The notes: generated by a model not told the origin, from the letters alone. A stretch of 64,000 nt of DNA from Flavobacteriales bacterium UBA4110 (GCA_002383165.1 DFXK01000005.1:1-64000); one strand, 5' to 3'; shown: positions 31,985 to 41,688, counted from the first letter of the stretch. Numbers and translations: made by a program.

Positions 31985-32140
31985 ATGGCAAAAAAGGTAG
32001 TAGCAACGCTTCAAGGTGGTGCTGGATCAAAAAAAATGACAAAAGTAATCAAAATGGTGAAGTCTCCTAAATCTGGAGCTTACGTTTTTGAAGAAAAAGT
32101 AATGAACGCTGACGAAGTTGAAGGTTATTTAAAAAAATAA
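31985..32140 (+). CDS. DUF4295 family protein, small ribosomal protein of Bacteroidota (bL38-like)
   Basis: A 51-residue, very basic protein (MAKKVVATLQGG, then KKMTKVIKMVKSPKSGAYVF, ending GYLKK), starting at ATG 31985. It follows rpmG by 19 nt and is followed by a terminator, so it is part of the rpmB operon. DUF4295 was, to my memory, identified as an extra large-subunit protein (bL38) in the Flavobacterium johnsoniae ribosome. The assignment rests on position, length and sequence; confirm by alignment with bL38. Confidence 0.85.
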   Translation: MAKKVVATLQGGAGSKKMTKVIKMVKSPKSGAYVFEEKVMNADEVEGYLKK

Positions 32141-32160
32141 TCCATAAACTGATACAATAT

Positions 32161-32190
32161 AAAAACTACTCTTTTTAGGGTAGTTTTTTT
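32161..32190 (+). terminator. terminator after the rpmB-rpmG-DUF4295 unit
   Basis: A stem (32161-32171 with 32178-32188, AAAAACTAC core) is followed by a T run. A TATCTTTG box at 32193-32200 may then be the -7 element for ftsY. Confidence 0.8.
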
Positions 32191-32263
32191 GTTATCTTTG
32201 TTTTGATTCAAAATAAAAATCTAGGGATCATTAATTGATTTTCATTTATCATTTATACATAGA

Positions 32264-33220
32264 ATGAGTTGGTTTAAAAAAATATTCAAAAAAGAAGAAA
32301 AAGATACACTTGATAAGGGTTTGGAAAAATCCAGCCAAGGATTCTTTGACAAAATTTCAAGAGCTGTTGTTGGAAAAAACACTGTAGACGATGAAGTTTT
32401 GGATGATTTGGAAGAAGTACTTATCGCTTCAGATGTAGGTGCAGAAACAACTATCAAAATCATCAAAAGAATAGAAGACCGTGTTGCGAGAGACAAGTAT
32501 GTCAATGTAAGCGAATTGGATAATATTCTTCGTGAAGAGATTACTGGACTTCTTTTGGACAATCCTCATTTGGATACAGACAATATCGACACAAGCAAAA
32601 AACCTTATGTAATAATGGTTGTTGGTGTGAATGGGGTTGGAAAAACTACAACTATTGGAAAATTAGCCTATCAATTCAAATCCCAAGGATTGAAAGTAGT
32701 TCTTGGCGCCGCTGATACTTTCCGAGCTGCTGCTGTAGACCAATTGGTCATTTGGAGTGAGCGCGTTGGCGTTCCGATTGTAAAACAAGAGATGGGATCT
32801 GATCCTGCCTCTGTTGCATTTGATACCGTTCAGTCTGCAGTTGCTCAAAATGCAGATGTTGTAATAATAGATACTGCTGGAAGGCTTCATAATAAAGTCA
32901 ACCTAATGAACGAACTTTCTAAAATAAAACGTGTAATGCAAAAGGTACTTCCCGATGCACCACACGAAGTTTTATTGGTTTTAGACGGTTCTACAGGTCA
33001 GAATGCTTTTGAACAGGCAAAACAGTTTACCGCAGCTACAGAAATTTCTGCTTTAGCGGTTACAAAACTGGACGGAACGGCCAAAGGCGGCGTGGTAATA
33101 GGAATATCAGATCAGTTCCAGATTCCTGTGAAATACATAGGCGTAGGAGAAAAGATGGAAGACCTTCAGATTTTTAACGGTATGGAATTTGTAGATTCAT
33201 TTTTCAAACAACGAAATTGA
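32264..33220 (+). CDS. ftsY: signal recognition particle receptor FtsY
   Basis: The 318-residue SRP-receptor GTPase brings ribosome-nascent chain complexes to the Sec translocon. It has an N-terminal basic/amphipathic segment (MSWFKKIFKKEEKD), the N domain (about 25-100), and the G domain with VNGVGKTTTIGKLA (G1, near 122), DTFRAAAVDQL, DTAGR and TKLDGTAKGG. It lacks the long acidic A domain of E. coli, as in most Bacteroidota. A TATCTTTG -7 box is seen upstream at 32193-32200. Confidence 0.97.
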   Translation: MSWFKKIFKKEEKDTLDKGLEKSSQGFFDKISRAVVGKNTVDDEVLDDLEEVLIASDVGAETTIKIIKRIEDRVARDKYVNVSELDNILREEITGLLLDNPHLDTDNIDTSKKPYVIMVVGVNGVGKTTTIGKLAYQFKSQGLKVVLGAADTFRAAAVDQLVIWSERVGVPIVKQEMGSDPASVAFDTVQSAVAQNADVVIIDTAGRLHNKVNLMNELSKIKRVMQKVLPDAPHEVLLVLDGSTGQNAFEQAKQFTAATEISALAVTKLDGTAKGGVVIGISDQFQIPVKYIGVGEKMEDLQIFNGMEFVDSFFKQRN

Positions 33221-33251
33221 TTACAAATTTTTAACTAAAAAAGATTAAACT

Positions 33252-33509
33252 ATGGGTATTTTAACTTGGATTATCTTCGGACTTATTGCCGGAGCCATTG
33301 CAAAAGCTATCCATCCTGGTAAAGATCCAGGAGGCTGGCTTGTAACGATCATTATTGGGATTGTAGGCGCTTTTATAGGTGGTGCAATCGGAACTTATGT
33401 CCTCGGCTGGGGTGATGTAGACTCTTTTTGGAGTCCAAGAAGTTGGCTATTGGCCATTGGTGGCTCAGTCTTATTATTATTTATTTATAGTATGCTAACC
33501 AAAAAGTAA
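33252..33509 (+). CDS. GlsB/YeaQ/YmgE-family small membrane protein
   Basis: The 85-residue protein has three hydrophobic segments and the family pattern GLIAGAIAKAIHPGKDPGGW with GIVGAFIGGAIG. It is a transglycosylase-associated, stress-linked inner-membrane protein of unknown mechanism. It follows ftsY by 31 nt and is closed by a terminator, so it may share the ftsY transcript. Confidence 0.93.
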   Translation: MGILTWIIFGLIAGAIAKAIHPGKDPGGWLVTIIIGIVGAFIGGAIGTYVLGWGDVDSFWSPRSWLLAIGGSVLLLFIYSMLTKK

Positions 33510-33544
33510 ATTCAACAATAATTAAACTTTTTTACATTTTATTG

Positions 33545-33574
33545 AAAAAGCATCAGGTTTTCTGATGCTTTTTT
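33545..33574 (+). terminator. terminator after glsB
   Basis: A 12-bp stem (33545-33556 with 33562-33573; AAAAAGCATCAG) with a 5-nt loop and a trailing T run. Confidence 0.85.
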
Positions 33575-33617
33575 AATTATTAAATCATATATTTGGTAAG
33601 TTAAAAATTTATTAATA

Positions 33618-36500
33618 ATGAAGAAAATCTTTACTACTCTCCTTTCTTTTGGGATGGTGGCTGGTGCATTAGCTCAGTGGACACCTACAACTATGAAAGG
33701 TGAAAATCTACGGCAAAATGGAGCAACCAAGTTTTATTCTTTGGATGTTAACGCTATTCGCACACAACTGCAAAATGCCCAACCTACAGGGAAGGACAGC
33801 AAACCAGTAATCATTAGTGTACCAACTTTAAATGGTAAAATTGAAAGATTTCAAGTCTATAGTTTACCTGTAGTGGTGCAATCTTTGGCAGACAGATACC
33901 AATTGGGATCTTATGTAGGAACTGGAGTCGATGATCCTGAAAAGTATATCAGATTCTCTGTAGCTCCAGACGATTTCCAGTCGATGATCATTAAAAATGG
34001 CATCTATGAATTTGTAGAACCACAGAACAAAGAAAAATCCGTTTATGGGGTTCATCCAAAGACAAACAAAACAAGTGGAGCAAATGGATCTTGGCTTTGT
34101 AATAGTACTGAGCCTCTTGTCACAAAGAAGGAAATAGAAAAGCTTGCAAATGGTTCTAGCTTCGCAAACAGTGCTACAGATTTTTCTAAAGCATCTGACA
34201 AAAAATATAGAACAATGCGCCTTGCGATGTCTGTGAATGGTGAATACACAGCGTACCACGGAGGTACTGTTGCAGGTGCTTTGACAGCGATCAATGCAAC
34301 TCTAACTCGGTGCAACGGAATTTTTGAAAATGATTTTGCACTGCATTTGATTTTACAGGATTTTCCTTCTGTAATTTACACCAACGCAAGTACAGATCCC
34401 TATTCTACGAATTTGAACCAATGGAATCAGCAATTACAAACTACATTGACAACTAATGTTGGAAATGATAATTACGACATCGGCCATATGTTTGGTGCTT
34501 CTGGCGGTGGTGGTAATGCTGGCTGTATTGGGTGTGTGTGTATTAATCCAACTACGACTACTCCATTAGGAAAAGGATCTGGAATTACTTCACCTGCAGA
34601 TGGTATACCAAAAGGAGACAACTTTGACATAGATTATGTTGCCCACGAAATAGGACATCAATTAGGTGCCAATCATACATTTTCTATGAGTTTGGAGGGC
34701 ACTGGCCAAAATGTAGAGCCAGGATCAGGATCCACAATTATGGGATACGCAGGTATCACTAGTGCGGATGTTCAGGCACATTCAGATCCATACTTCCATA
34801 TCAACAGTATTATACAGGTACAGAACAATCTTACTTCTAAAACCTGTGATATTGAGACGGCAGTAGCAAATCAGCCACCAGTAATTGTTGCTATGCCAGA
34901 CGTAACCATTCCTAAGAGTACTGCTTTCGTATTAACCGCGCAGGCAACTGATGCTGAAGGAAACCCTATTACATATTGCTGGGAACAAACCGATAGTGCA
35001 TCTTCTACAACCAGTACAAGCAATTTAGGGAACAATACCAATGGACCTACATTCAGATCTTGGAATCCTACAACTAACCCTACGAGATATTTCCCTAAAC
35101 TTAGTACAGTTTTAGCAGGAAATTTAAAAAGTACAACAGATTGGGAAGCTGTTTCTACAGTTGCAAGAACAACCAATTATAAAGTAACGGTACGAGACAA
35201 TAATCCGGACAAAACACAACAACAAACTCAATATGGCACTCAAAGAGTTGTTGTAGGAACTGCAGGACCATTTAAAGTGACATCTACAAAGGTTTACAAC
35301 AATGCTCTAGCCGCTTTCACTTGGGATCCAGTGGGAACAACTGCTGCGCCGTATAATGTAGCGAATGTAAAAATAGATTACACCACTGATAATGGTAATA
35401 CTTGGACGGTTTTAGCAGCATCAACTCCTAATGATGGATCAGAGGAACTAAACTTTAATACTTTCGCTACCAATTCTCAACTTACAATAAGAGTTTCCGC
35501 TTTAGGTAATGTTTTCTACGCTGTTGGTAAGGTAACAGTTTCTGCAATGGTAAATTGTGACGGAACAGCGCCTGCTGGACTTGTTGCTAACAGCATTACA
35601 CAAACAGGTGCTAAGATTGATTGGGATGCTGTAGCTAATGCCACTTATACATTAAGATATAAAAAAGCTGCTGATACCAACTGGACAGAGGTTAACAATC
35701 TTACAACTAATACTTATACGATTTCTGGATTGGTATTAAGTACAGCTTATAATGTGAGTGTAGCTGCCGTTTGTAGTGGAACAGTGGGTGCTTACGCCAC
35801 CACTAATTTTACAACAAAAGGTATTGAATATTGTACAGCGGGAGCAACTTCTACAAGTTTTGAGAAAATATCCAATGTGACGTTTGCAAACATTAATAAT
35901 AATTCTACTTCTACAGCAGGATATGAAGATTTCACTACTGTTATAGGAAATGTAAATGCTGGTCAGACTTACAATTTTTCAGCATCATTTTCCGGAACTT
36001 CTTATGCTGAAGACCAAGTGTTAGTATGGATAGATCTAAACCAAGATGGTGATTTCGATGATGCTGGTGAGAGAGTATTGGTAACAACTGCAAAGAAATC
36101 TCCATGGACGGGAAGTATTGCAATACCTGCTACTGCAAAAATAGGACAGACAAGAATGAGAGTACGTCTTCACGATTCTACACTCACACCAAACACTACA
36201 CCTTGCGGAACATCCGGTTATGGACAGGTAGAAGATTATACTCTGAACGTTGGACAGCTAGCCGTTTCTGATGTTAAGAAAAACTCAGTAAATGTTTATC
36301 CTAACCCGGCAAAAGATATCATTAATATTTCTAATGTATCTTCAAAAGCTCAGTTCGAGATCTACTCTGTAGGTGGACAATTGGTAAACCAAGGAACAAC
36401 AGATGGAAAAGTAAATGTTTCTAAGTTAACAAAAGGCGTTTACATCCTATCTGTAGAATCAAATGGTGAGAAAACTCAAACTAAATTCATCAAGAATTAA
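33618..36500 (+). CDS. secreted reprolysin-like zinc metalloprotease, T9SS type A sorted
   Basis: A 960-residue exported protease. Signal peptide with Gln20 at +1; a propeptide-like region (about 20-195); the zinc site HEIGHQLGANH (His343, Glu344, His347, His353) and a Met-turn (STIMGYAG), typical of reprolysin-like M12B relatives. After it come a cadherin/PKD-like region (about 420-540), a fibronectin type III domain (about 645-735), a GEVED domain (about 745-870, with DLNQDGDFDDAGERV) and a type A sorting domain (VYPNPAKDIINI ... GVYILSVESNG ... IKN). Type IX secretion removes the last part. Likely a collagen- or protein-degrading exoenzyme. TATATTTG at 33588-33595 may be its -7 box. Confidence 0.93.
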   Translation: MKKIFTTLLSFGMVAGALAQWTPTTMKGENLRQNGATKFYSLDVNAIRTQLQNAQPTGKDSKPVIISVPTLNGKIERFQVYSLPVVVQSLADRYQLGSYVGTGVDDPEKYIRFSVAPDDFQSMIIKNGIYEFVEPQNKEKSVYGVHPKTNKTSGANGSWLCNSTEPLVTKKEIEKLANGSSFANSATDFSKASDKKYRTMRLAMSVNGEYTAYHGGTVAGALTAINATLTRCNGIFENDFALHLILQDFPSVIYTNASTDPYSTNLNQWNQQLQTTLTTNVGNDNYDIGHMFGASGGGGNAGCIGCVCINPTTTTPLGKGSGITSPADGIPKGDNFDIDYVAHEIGHQLGANHTFSMSLEGTGQNVEPGSGSTIMGYAGITSADVQAHSDPYFHINSIIQVQNNLTSKTCDIETAVANQPPVIVAMPDVTIPKSTAFVLTAQATDAEGNPITYCWEQTDSASSTTSTSNLGNNTNGPTFRSWNPTTNPTRYFPKLSTVLAGNLKSTTDWEAVSTVARTTNYKVTVRDNNPDKTQQQTQYGTQRVVVGTAGPFKVTSTKVYNNALAAFTWDPVGTTAAPYNVANVKIDYTTDNGNTWTVLAASTPNDGSEELNFNTFATNSQLTIRVSALGNVFYAVGKVTVSAMVNCDGTAPAGLVANSITQTGAKIDWDAVANATYTLRYKKAADTNWTEVNNLTTNTYTISGLVLSTAYNVSVAAVCSGTVGAYATTNFTTKGIEYCTAGATSTSFEKISNVTFANINNNSTSTAGYEDFTTVIGNVNAGQTYNFSASFSGTSYAEDQVLVWIDLNQDGDFDDAGERVLVTTAKKSPWTGSIAIPATAKIGQTRMRVRLHDSTLTPNTTPCGTSGYGQVEDYTLNVGQLAVSDVKKNSVNVYPNPAKDIINISNVSSKAQFEIYSVGGQLVNQGTTDGKVNVSKLTKGVYILSVESNGEKTQTKFIKN

Positions 36501-36519
36501 TCAATAATTCTATCAATAG

Positions 36520-36550
36520 AAAACCCCGAATAATATTCGGGGTTTTTCTT
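36520..36550 (+). terminator. terminator after the metalloprotease gene
   Basis: A perfect 12-bp stem (36520-36531 with 36535-36546, AAAACCCCGAAT) has a 3-nt loop and a T-rich tail. It lies between convergent genes. Confidence 0.88.
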
Positions 36551-36571
36551 TTTTATGAGATAAAGTAATTT

Positions 36572-37198
36572 CTAATTAAGTTCATTAACAACAGCATCAG
36601 TTGCAATTCGCAAACTTTCCAAATCAGAATTATTGTAAATGATATAATCCGCTAATTTGATTTTATCTTTTTCCGGCATTTGCTTCTGTATAACAGCTTC
36701 GACTTCACGATAAGTTTTATCATCTCTATCCATCGTTCTTTTGATTCTGAGGTTGTCATCCGCTGTAATCAAAAGAGATTTGTAGCATTGCAGATGCAGT
36801 TTCAGTTCAAAAAGAAGCGCGGTTTCTTTGAAAACAAATTCTGATTTTTGAGAATTCACCCACTTTTCAAAATCAATTTTTACTGCTGGATGGATCAAAT
36901 GATTTAATTGTTCTAATAGTTCAGAATTATTAAAGACTTTTTCAGCAACATATTTCCGATTATAAACGCCATTAGAATAAGCCTCAGTTCCCAAAAGCTC
37001 AATTATTTTTTCTTTTAAAACAGGATCTTTGTTGACAATATTCTTTGCTTCATCATCGGAATAATAAACGGGAAAACCTTTTTCCTCTAATAATTTTGCC
37101 ACTGATGTTTTCCCTGAGCCAATTCCACCTGTTAATCCAATAATCTTGGGTATGGGAATGTCTTCTTCCTGATTTTGATTAATATCTTGTATTTCCAT
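36572..37198 (-). CDS. coaE: dephospho-CoA kinase
   Basis: A 208-residue P-loop kinase performing the last step of coenzyme A synthesis. It has GLTGGIGSGKTSVA (21-34), the substrate-binding YYSDDEAK motif (near 48-55), HPAVK near 103 and a C-terminal DYIIYNNSD. The first about 17 residues are an extra acidic N-terminal extension compared with E. coli, but they sit in frame after an ATG. The MBL-fold gene ends 8 nt upstream, so the two are probably one operon. Confidence 0.95.
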   Translation of the reverse strand: MEIQDINQNQEEDIPIPKIIGLTGGIGSGKTSVAKLLEEKGFPVYYSDDEAKNIVNKDPVLKEKIIELLGTEAYSNGVYNRKYVAEKVFNNSELLEQLNHLIHPAVKIDFEKWVNSQKSEFVFKETALLFELKLHLQCYKSLLITADDNLRIKRTMDRDDKTYREVEAVIQKQMPEKDKIKLADYIIYNNSDLESLRIATDAVVNELN

Positions 37199-37205
37199 AA
37201 TTTAT

Positions 37206-38072
37206 TTAATATCCAAAAACTTCATTAAAACTAAAAGTCTGGTCTAATTTCACTCCTCTTTCTGTCATTTTCAAACTTGCCAATTCGTTATGCGCATCGT
37301 GCTCAAAAAACAAAAGATAATCATTATCCACACATTGCTTCAAAAACTTTCCTTTCTCTTCCAAGGTAAGCAATGGTCTGGTATCATAACCCATTACATA
37401 AACCTGCGGAATATGTCCTGCTGTCGGAATCAAATCTGCTGCAAAAACAATTGTTTTTTCCTGATACTGAAGAACAGGCAACATTTGTTTTTCCGTATGT
37501 CCATCTACAAAAATGACATCCATTTTCAAATTGGGAGCAAATCCATAATTACCGGTTATTGGCAATGGTAAATAGTTGAGTTGTCCGCTTTCTTCCAAAG
37601 GCAAAATATTCTCTTTCAGGAAACTTGCTTTTTCTCTAGGATTAGGTTCCGTTGCCCATTTCCAGTGATTTTCATTGGTCCAGAAATGCGCATTTTTAAA
37701 CGCTGACCTGTAACCGGATTTATCATCATTCCACTCTACTGCGCCACCACAATGATCGAAGTGAAGATGGGTGAGAAAAACGTCTGTTATATCCTCTTTT
37801 ACAAACCCGAACTTCTTAAGATTTTTATCCAAAGAATCGTCGCCCCAAAGGGAATAATGCCCAAAAAATTTTTCATCCTGCTTGTTACCAAGTCCGCAAT
37901 CTATCAATATTAATTTTTTGCCATCTTCCACCAAAAGTGAACGTGTTCCCAATTCGATGAGATTTCTTTCATCGGCAGGATTGGTTTTTTCCCAAAGTGT
38001 TTTTGGAACTACGCCAAACATAGCGCCTCCATCAAGTTTGAATTTTCCGCATTGTATTGGATATAGCTTCAT
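37206..38072 (-). CDS. MBL-fold metallo-hydrolase
   Basis: The 288-residue metallo-beta-lactamase-fold enzyme has the metal motif THLHFDHCGG (near 101-110), IDCGLGNKQD, and the later metal-ligand segments FVDGHTEKQM and FAADLIPTAGHIPQ. The overall layout is like quorum-quenching or glyoxalase-type members, but the substrate is unknown. It precedes coaE by 8 nt. A dispersed structured repeat lies 60-180 nt upstream, between it and ruvB. Confidence 0.88.
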   Translation of the reverse strand: MKLYPIQCGKFKLDGGAMFGVVPKTLWEKTNPADERNLIELGTRSLLVEDGKKLILIDCGLGNKQDEKFFGHYSLWGDDSLDKNLKKFGFVKEDITDVFLTHLHFDHCGGAVEWNDDKSGYRSAFKNAHFWTNENHWKWATEPNPREKASFLKENILPLEESGQLNYLPLPITGNYGFAPNLKMDVIFVDGHTEKQMLPVLQYQEKTIVFAADLIPTAGHIPQVYVMGYDTRPLLTLEEKGKFLKQCVDNDYLLFFEHDAHNELASLKMTERGVKLDQTFSFNEVFGY

Positions 38073-38131
38073 ATAAGTTTTGTTTTGTTACTAATATAAG
38101 AATTATAGTCGAATTGCCAACATCGAATTGC

Positions 38132-38254
38132 TGCAGCCCGACCTGAGTGGAGCTCTTTTTCCGGAAGTGCGAACCAGAGTTATCTTTAATTGGTCTTAGG
38201 TTTTTCGCAATTCCGGAAAAAAGCGGGAACGGAGGGCGGAATTAGCTGCCCAAA
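38132..38254 (-). repeat. dispersed structured repeat, copy B
   Basis: On the minus strand it reads TTTGGGCAGC, TTCCGCCCTCCGTTCCC, CTTTTTTCCGGAA, a centre, TTCCGGAAAAAG, AGCTCCACTCAGGTC and GGGCTGC. The CTTTTTTCCGGAA / TTCCGGAAAAAG arms pair, and GCAGC near one end pairs with GCTGC near the other. It begins directly after the ruvB stop codon (38255). Confidence 0.8.
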
Positions 38255-39277
38255 TTAAAATAATTCTCCAGGATTTTTTGGTCTGGAAATCCCCAGATGC
38301 TTATAAGCTTTTTCCGTCACTTCTCGTCCACGAGGCGTTCTGATGATGAATCCTTCCTGGATTAGAAATGGCTCATAGACCTCTTCCAGCGTTTCCGGAT
38401 TTTCGCCTATGGAAGTTGCCAGAGCAGAAATACCAACGGGTTTTCCCCTGAAATTTTCGATCATTACACGCATTATTTTATTGTCCATATCATCAAGTCC
38501 AAACTCATCTACGTTCAGAGAATCCAACGCATATTTTGTGATCTTGATTTCGATTTCTCCATTTCCTTTGATTTCGGCAAAATCTCGGACTCTTCGCAAA
38601 AGTGCATTCGCAATTCTAGGTGTTCCTCTACTTCTTCTTGCAATTTCCAGCGCTGCATCTTCATAGATTGGAACGCCTAGAACCCTTGCACTTCTTTCGA
38701 TAATCATCCCGAGAAGTTCTATCGTATAGTATTCTAAACGGCTTTGGATTCCGAATCTCGCAAGCATCGGCTTGGTGAGCATCCCGCTTCTGGTGGTAGC
38801 GCCTATTAATGTAAACGGATTAAGGCCGATCTGAACACTTCTGGCATTGGGACCGGTTTCCAGCATAATGTCAATTTTATAATCTTCCATTGCAGAATAA
38901 AGATATTCTTCCACAATCGGGGACAGACGATGGATCTCATCTATAAAAAGGACATCATTTTCTTCTAGATTGGTGAGCAAGCCAGCCAAACTTCCCGGTT
39001 TATCCAGAACAGGACCAGAAGTAATTTTGCAGTTCACGCCCAGCTCATTGGCAATGATGTGAGATAAGGTTGTTTTTCCTAATCCTGGTGGGCCGTGCAA
39101 AAGAACGTGATCTAAAGCACTTCCACGATTTTTTGCGGCTGCAACAAAAACTTCCAGATTGTCCAACGTTTTTCGCTGGCCAGCAAAATCCTGGAAGCTC
39201 TGTGGACGGATCTTTTCTTCCTGAATCAAATCGTCATCAGAATAATTGTCTTTATCGGGATGTAAAAAATCAGGCAT
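38255..39277 (-). CDS. ruvB: Holliday junction branch-migration helicase RuvB
   Basis: The 340-residue AAA+ motor has Walker A GPPGLGKTT (62-70), Walker B IDEIHR (near 112-117), sensor GATTRSGMLTKP (near 160-171), arginine finger region ARFGIQSRLEYY, and the C-terminal winged-helix domain ending GISRPKNPGELF. It drives branch migration with RuvA, which is not in this window, and RuvC. Length and order of motifs match the family. It ends directly at a copy of the structured repeat. Confidence 0.98.
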   Translation of the reverse strand: MPDFLHPDKDNYSDDDLIQEEKIRPQSFQDFAGQRKTLDNLEVFVAAAKNRGSALDHVLLHGPPGLGKTTLSHIIANELGVNCKITSGPVLDKPGSLAGLLTNLEENDVLFIDEIHRLSPIVEEYLYSAMEDYKIDIMLETGPNARSVQIGLNPFTLIGATTRSGMLTKPMLARFGIQSRLEYYTIELLGMIIERSARVLGVPIYEDAALEIARRSRGTPRIANALLRRVRDFAEIKGNGEIEIKITKYALDSLNVDEFGLDDMDNKIMRVMIENFRGKPVGISALATSIGENPETLEEVYEPFLIQEGFIIRTPRGREVTEKAYKHLGISRPKNPGELF

Positions 39278-39377
39278 TGGTTATAAGATTGATAAATGCT
39301 AGTTGATGATCGGTGAGAAGTTATTTCTAATTCCCGCTTTTCAATTAACATTCAAAGATAGAGAAATTTTGAGGGAA

Positions 39378-40979
39378 TCACGGTGTGGATTTTTCTAAAT
39401 CGACGATGATTTTTTTGAGTTCCAATCTTTCTTCGTTAGTCATTTTCCTCTGTACGAAGCCGCCTTTATCTAATTGTGGGAAAATATTATAATATTCATA
39501 AGTTTTCAGCCAGTATAATGGTATTGCCGGAAATGGTGCCTGCTCAATCAATTTTTCTGTCGCATTGAACTTTAGATTTCCAAGCTGGTAAGATTTATAA
39601 TTTTCTTTATGAAATTCTACTGGTCTGATGAGTTGTGAGGCGGTAAATCCCGACATCCATTTTCCCAAATGAAATCTCTGTTTCACAAAACCTGGAAAAG
39701 TAAATACAACAGCGATCAAAATTGACAAAAACACAGCAGTGAAAATAGCTTTCTCATAACTAATATCCTTGAGTAAAATAAAAATGGTAACTAAATATAC
39801 ATCAATAAAAAAACGATACTGAGCTGAAACGATAATAAGTAACAGAAATTTCACAATTACACTTACAAAAATTATTTTATAAATCAATTGTTTTCTTTTA
39901 ACTGCGAAAACGCCTAAAATAACTAAACACAAAATAATGGCGATATTGAAAACCGCTTTATAGCCCGAAGTCAACCAATGATAAATTTTTTCCCAAATAT
40001 TAAATACCGATATCTGCTGATAAGAATATGCCATATCATAGGACTTCATAAAGCCTATTTGCGAAGAATAAGTCAATATTTCCTTACTTGGCTTCCAAGC
40101 GAAATTGAGGTCTAAGAAGGATAATGGAAAAACAGGAAATCCAAAGAGCCAGATATTTTTTATTGTAAACATCAAGCTAAAAATAAAAATTGGGATTAGT
40201 GATTTTAATTTAAAGCGCCGGGAATAAAAACTTTCTAAAATAACCAAAAGTGGCAACCAAAAAGAAATCGGTTTTATACAAAAAGCGAAGAGTGAGAGCG
40301 CCAGGACTAATGTGTTATTCCGCTTCTCCATAATCTCGTTAAGAACAACCAATGTGAGAATAAATACCGGCAAATCCGGGCTGGGCTGCTGTATAAAAAT
40401 CAGAAAAAAAGGAAAAAACACGAGAAAAGCCGGCTTCTTATTTTGGTAAATATATATCAGAAAAAGGAATAAAACATAGGTATTAATCCTGAGATTAAAA
40501 TCGATAAACGTAGAAAAACCCGACTGATAGATATGCCAGAAGGAAGTCTGCCCAAGAAGAAGATCAAGGTTTGATATTCCTTTTACAAACCCTATCTCCT
40601 TTAGATAATTTATGGTGGAGACATAATAAATATAATGGTCATACAGATAGGGTGAAAATGATCCCAAAAAAATAATCAGGATTACGAAAATCCAAAACCA
40701 GAAATCTAAATTTTTTCTGAATTCTAAAATCGTAAAATCTTTACCCTTAACAAACCATAAAAAGCCTGACAAACCTATGATAAACAGTGTCAACTCTATT
40801 CTGTAATCTAATGGTACAAAAAAAGCAAGTAAAAATTCAATAAAAATAATTCCCATCATTCCGTAAAGTGAAACCTGAAAAAAATTTAATTTTCTAGTTT
40901 TCAATAATTTACTGATTATAAATCCAGTACCGAAATTGAGAATGATAAGGAATATTATGGTTTTTAAGACTATAAACAT
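39378..40979 (-). CDS. polytopic membrane protein (LIC_10190/GT-C-like)
   Basis: A 533-residue protein with about twelve hydrophobic segments spread along the first 440 residues, followed by a short soluble C-terminal part (about 445-533). An EIMEKRNNT loop occurs near 205. The overall layout (many helices, small extramembrane C-terminus, no signal peptide) recalls LIC_10190-family membrane proteins and GT-C glycosyltransferases, but I see no clear catalytic motif. It is separated from the lipoprotein gene upstream by a terminator. Function unknown. Confidence 0.72.
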   Translation of the reverse strand: MFIVLKTIIFLIILNFGTGFIISKLLKTRKLNFFQVSLYGMMGIIFIEFLLAFFVPLDYRIELTLFIIGLSGFLWFVKGKDFTILEFRKNLDFWFWIFVILIIFLGSFSPYLYDHYIYYVSTINYLKEIGFVKGISNLDLLLGQTSFWHIYQSGFSTFIDFNLRINTYVLFLFLIYIYQNKKPAFLVFFPFFLIFIQQPSPDLPVFILTLVVLNEIMEKRNNTLVLALSLFAFCIKPISFWLPLLVILESFYSRRFKLKSLIPIFIFSLMFTIKNIWLFGFPVFPLSFLDLNFAWKPSKEILTYSSQIGFMKSYDMAYSYQQISVFNIWEKIYHWLTSGYKAVFNIAIILCLVILGVFAVKRKQLIYKIIFVSVIVKFLLLIIVSAQYRFFIDVYLVTIFILLKDISYEKAIFTAVFLSILIAVVFTFPGFVKQRFHLGKWMSGFTASQLIRPVEFHKENYKSYQLGNLKFNATEKLIEQAPFPAIPLYWLKTYEYYNIFPQLDKGGFVQRKMTNEERLELKKIIVDLEKSTP

Positions 40980-40980
40980 A

Positions 40981-41013
40981 AAAAAGATTGCTTATAAAAA
41001 TAAGCAATCTTTT
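40981..41013 (-). terminator. terminator of the glycine-zipper lipoprotein gene
   Basis: A perfect 13-bp stem (40982-40994 with 41001-41013; AAAAGATTGCTTA) lies 33 nt downstream of the minus-strand stop at 41047, with oligo-T in the arm. Confidence 0.8.
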
Positions 41014-41046
41014 CGTGTTAAAAATATATATATGAAGAAATTTAAT

Positions 41047-41589
41047 CTACTTCTGAACCCTACCTGATTTTCTATCTTCTGCCCTACCAATTGTATAACC
41101 TGTTGCACCACCGGCTATACCACCGATTACAGCACCAAGACCAGGATTTTTCTTAGAAATAATAGCTCCTGCAGCTGCACCACCTACCGTACCAATTACA
41201 GTACCTTTCGCCGCACTACTCCATCCTTTTTTCTGTGTCGCTGTAGTTCCCGTGGAAGAAGAAGTTCCTGAAGATCTGGAAGTAGATGATGATGTTCCTG
41301 CATATGAACCTGAAGAACTTCTAGGACTGTTTCTGTAAACTACACGCTCTTTTACCTGCGTTTGTTTTTTTGCTTTCTCTTCGGCAACTTTATCTAAACT
41401 ATCTTTTTGTTTTTCGAAGTTGATCTTTTCTTTCTCAATGGCAAGCTTTTGCTTTTCCAACTCTATCTGTCTAGTCTGATAATCCAGTTTCTGTTGCTCT
41501 AACGATGTTGTCGTTTGCAGTTTTTCATCCTTATTACAAGAAGTTAATAATAATACTGAAACTGCTCCGGTTAAAAATAAGCTTTTCAT
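41047..41589 (-). CDS. glycine-zipper lipoprotein (YMGG-like)
   Basis: A 180-residue lipoprotein (lipobox LLTSC, Cys18, then NKDEK). Residues about 27-80 are a Gln/Lys/Glu coiled coil, about 88-118 a Ser/Thr-rich linker, and about 122-170 a glycine-zipper region (GTVIGTVGGAAAGAI ... GAVIGGIAGGATGYTIG) like the YMGG and Rick 17-kDa families. It is probably an outer-membrane or periplasmic scaffold. I start at the ATG at 41589, which gives a proper signal peptide, instead of the upstream ATG at 41640. Confidence 0.82.
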   Translation of the reverse strand: MKSLFLTGAVSVLLLTSCNKDEKLQTTTSLEQQKLDYQTRQIELEKQKLAIEKEKINFEKQKDSLDKVAEEKAKKQTQVKERVVYRNSPRSSSGSYAGTSSSTSRSSGTSSSTGTTATQKKGWSSAAKGTVIGTVGGAAAGAIISKKNPGLGAVIGGIAGGATGYTIGRAEDRKSGRVQK

Positions 41590-41688
41590 AACATTTAATT
41601 TAATCACAAAACTGTGACGATTATAATTCAGACATTCCAATTATGATTCCAAAATTGATTTTCGATAGTTAAAATTTGTTAAAACAAA

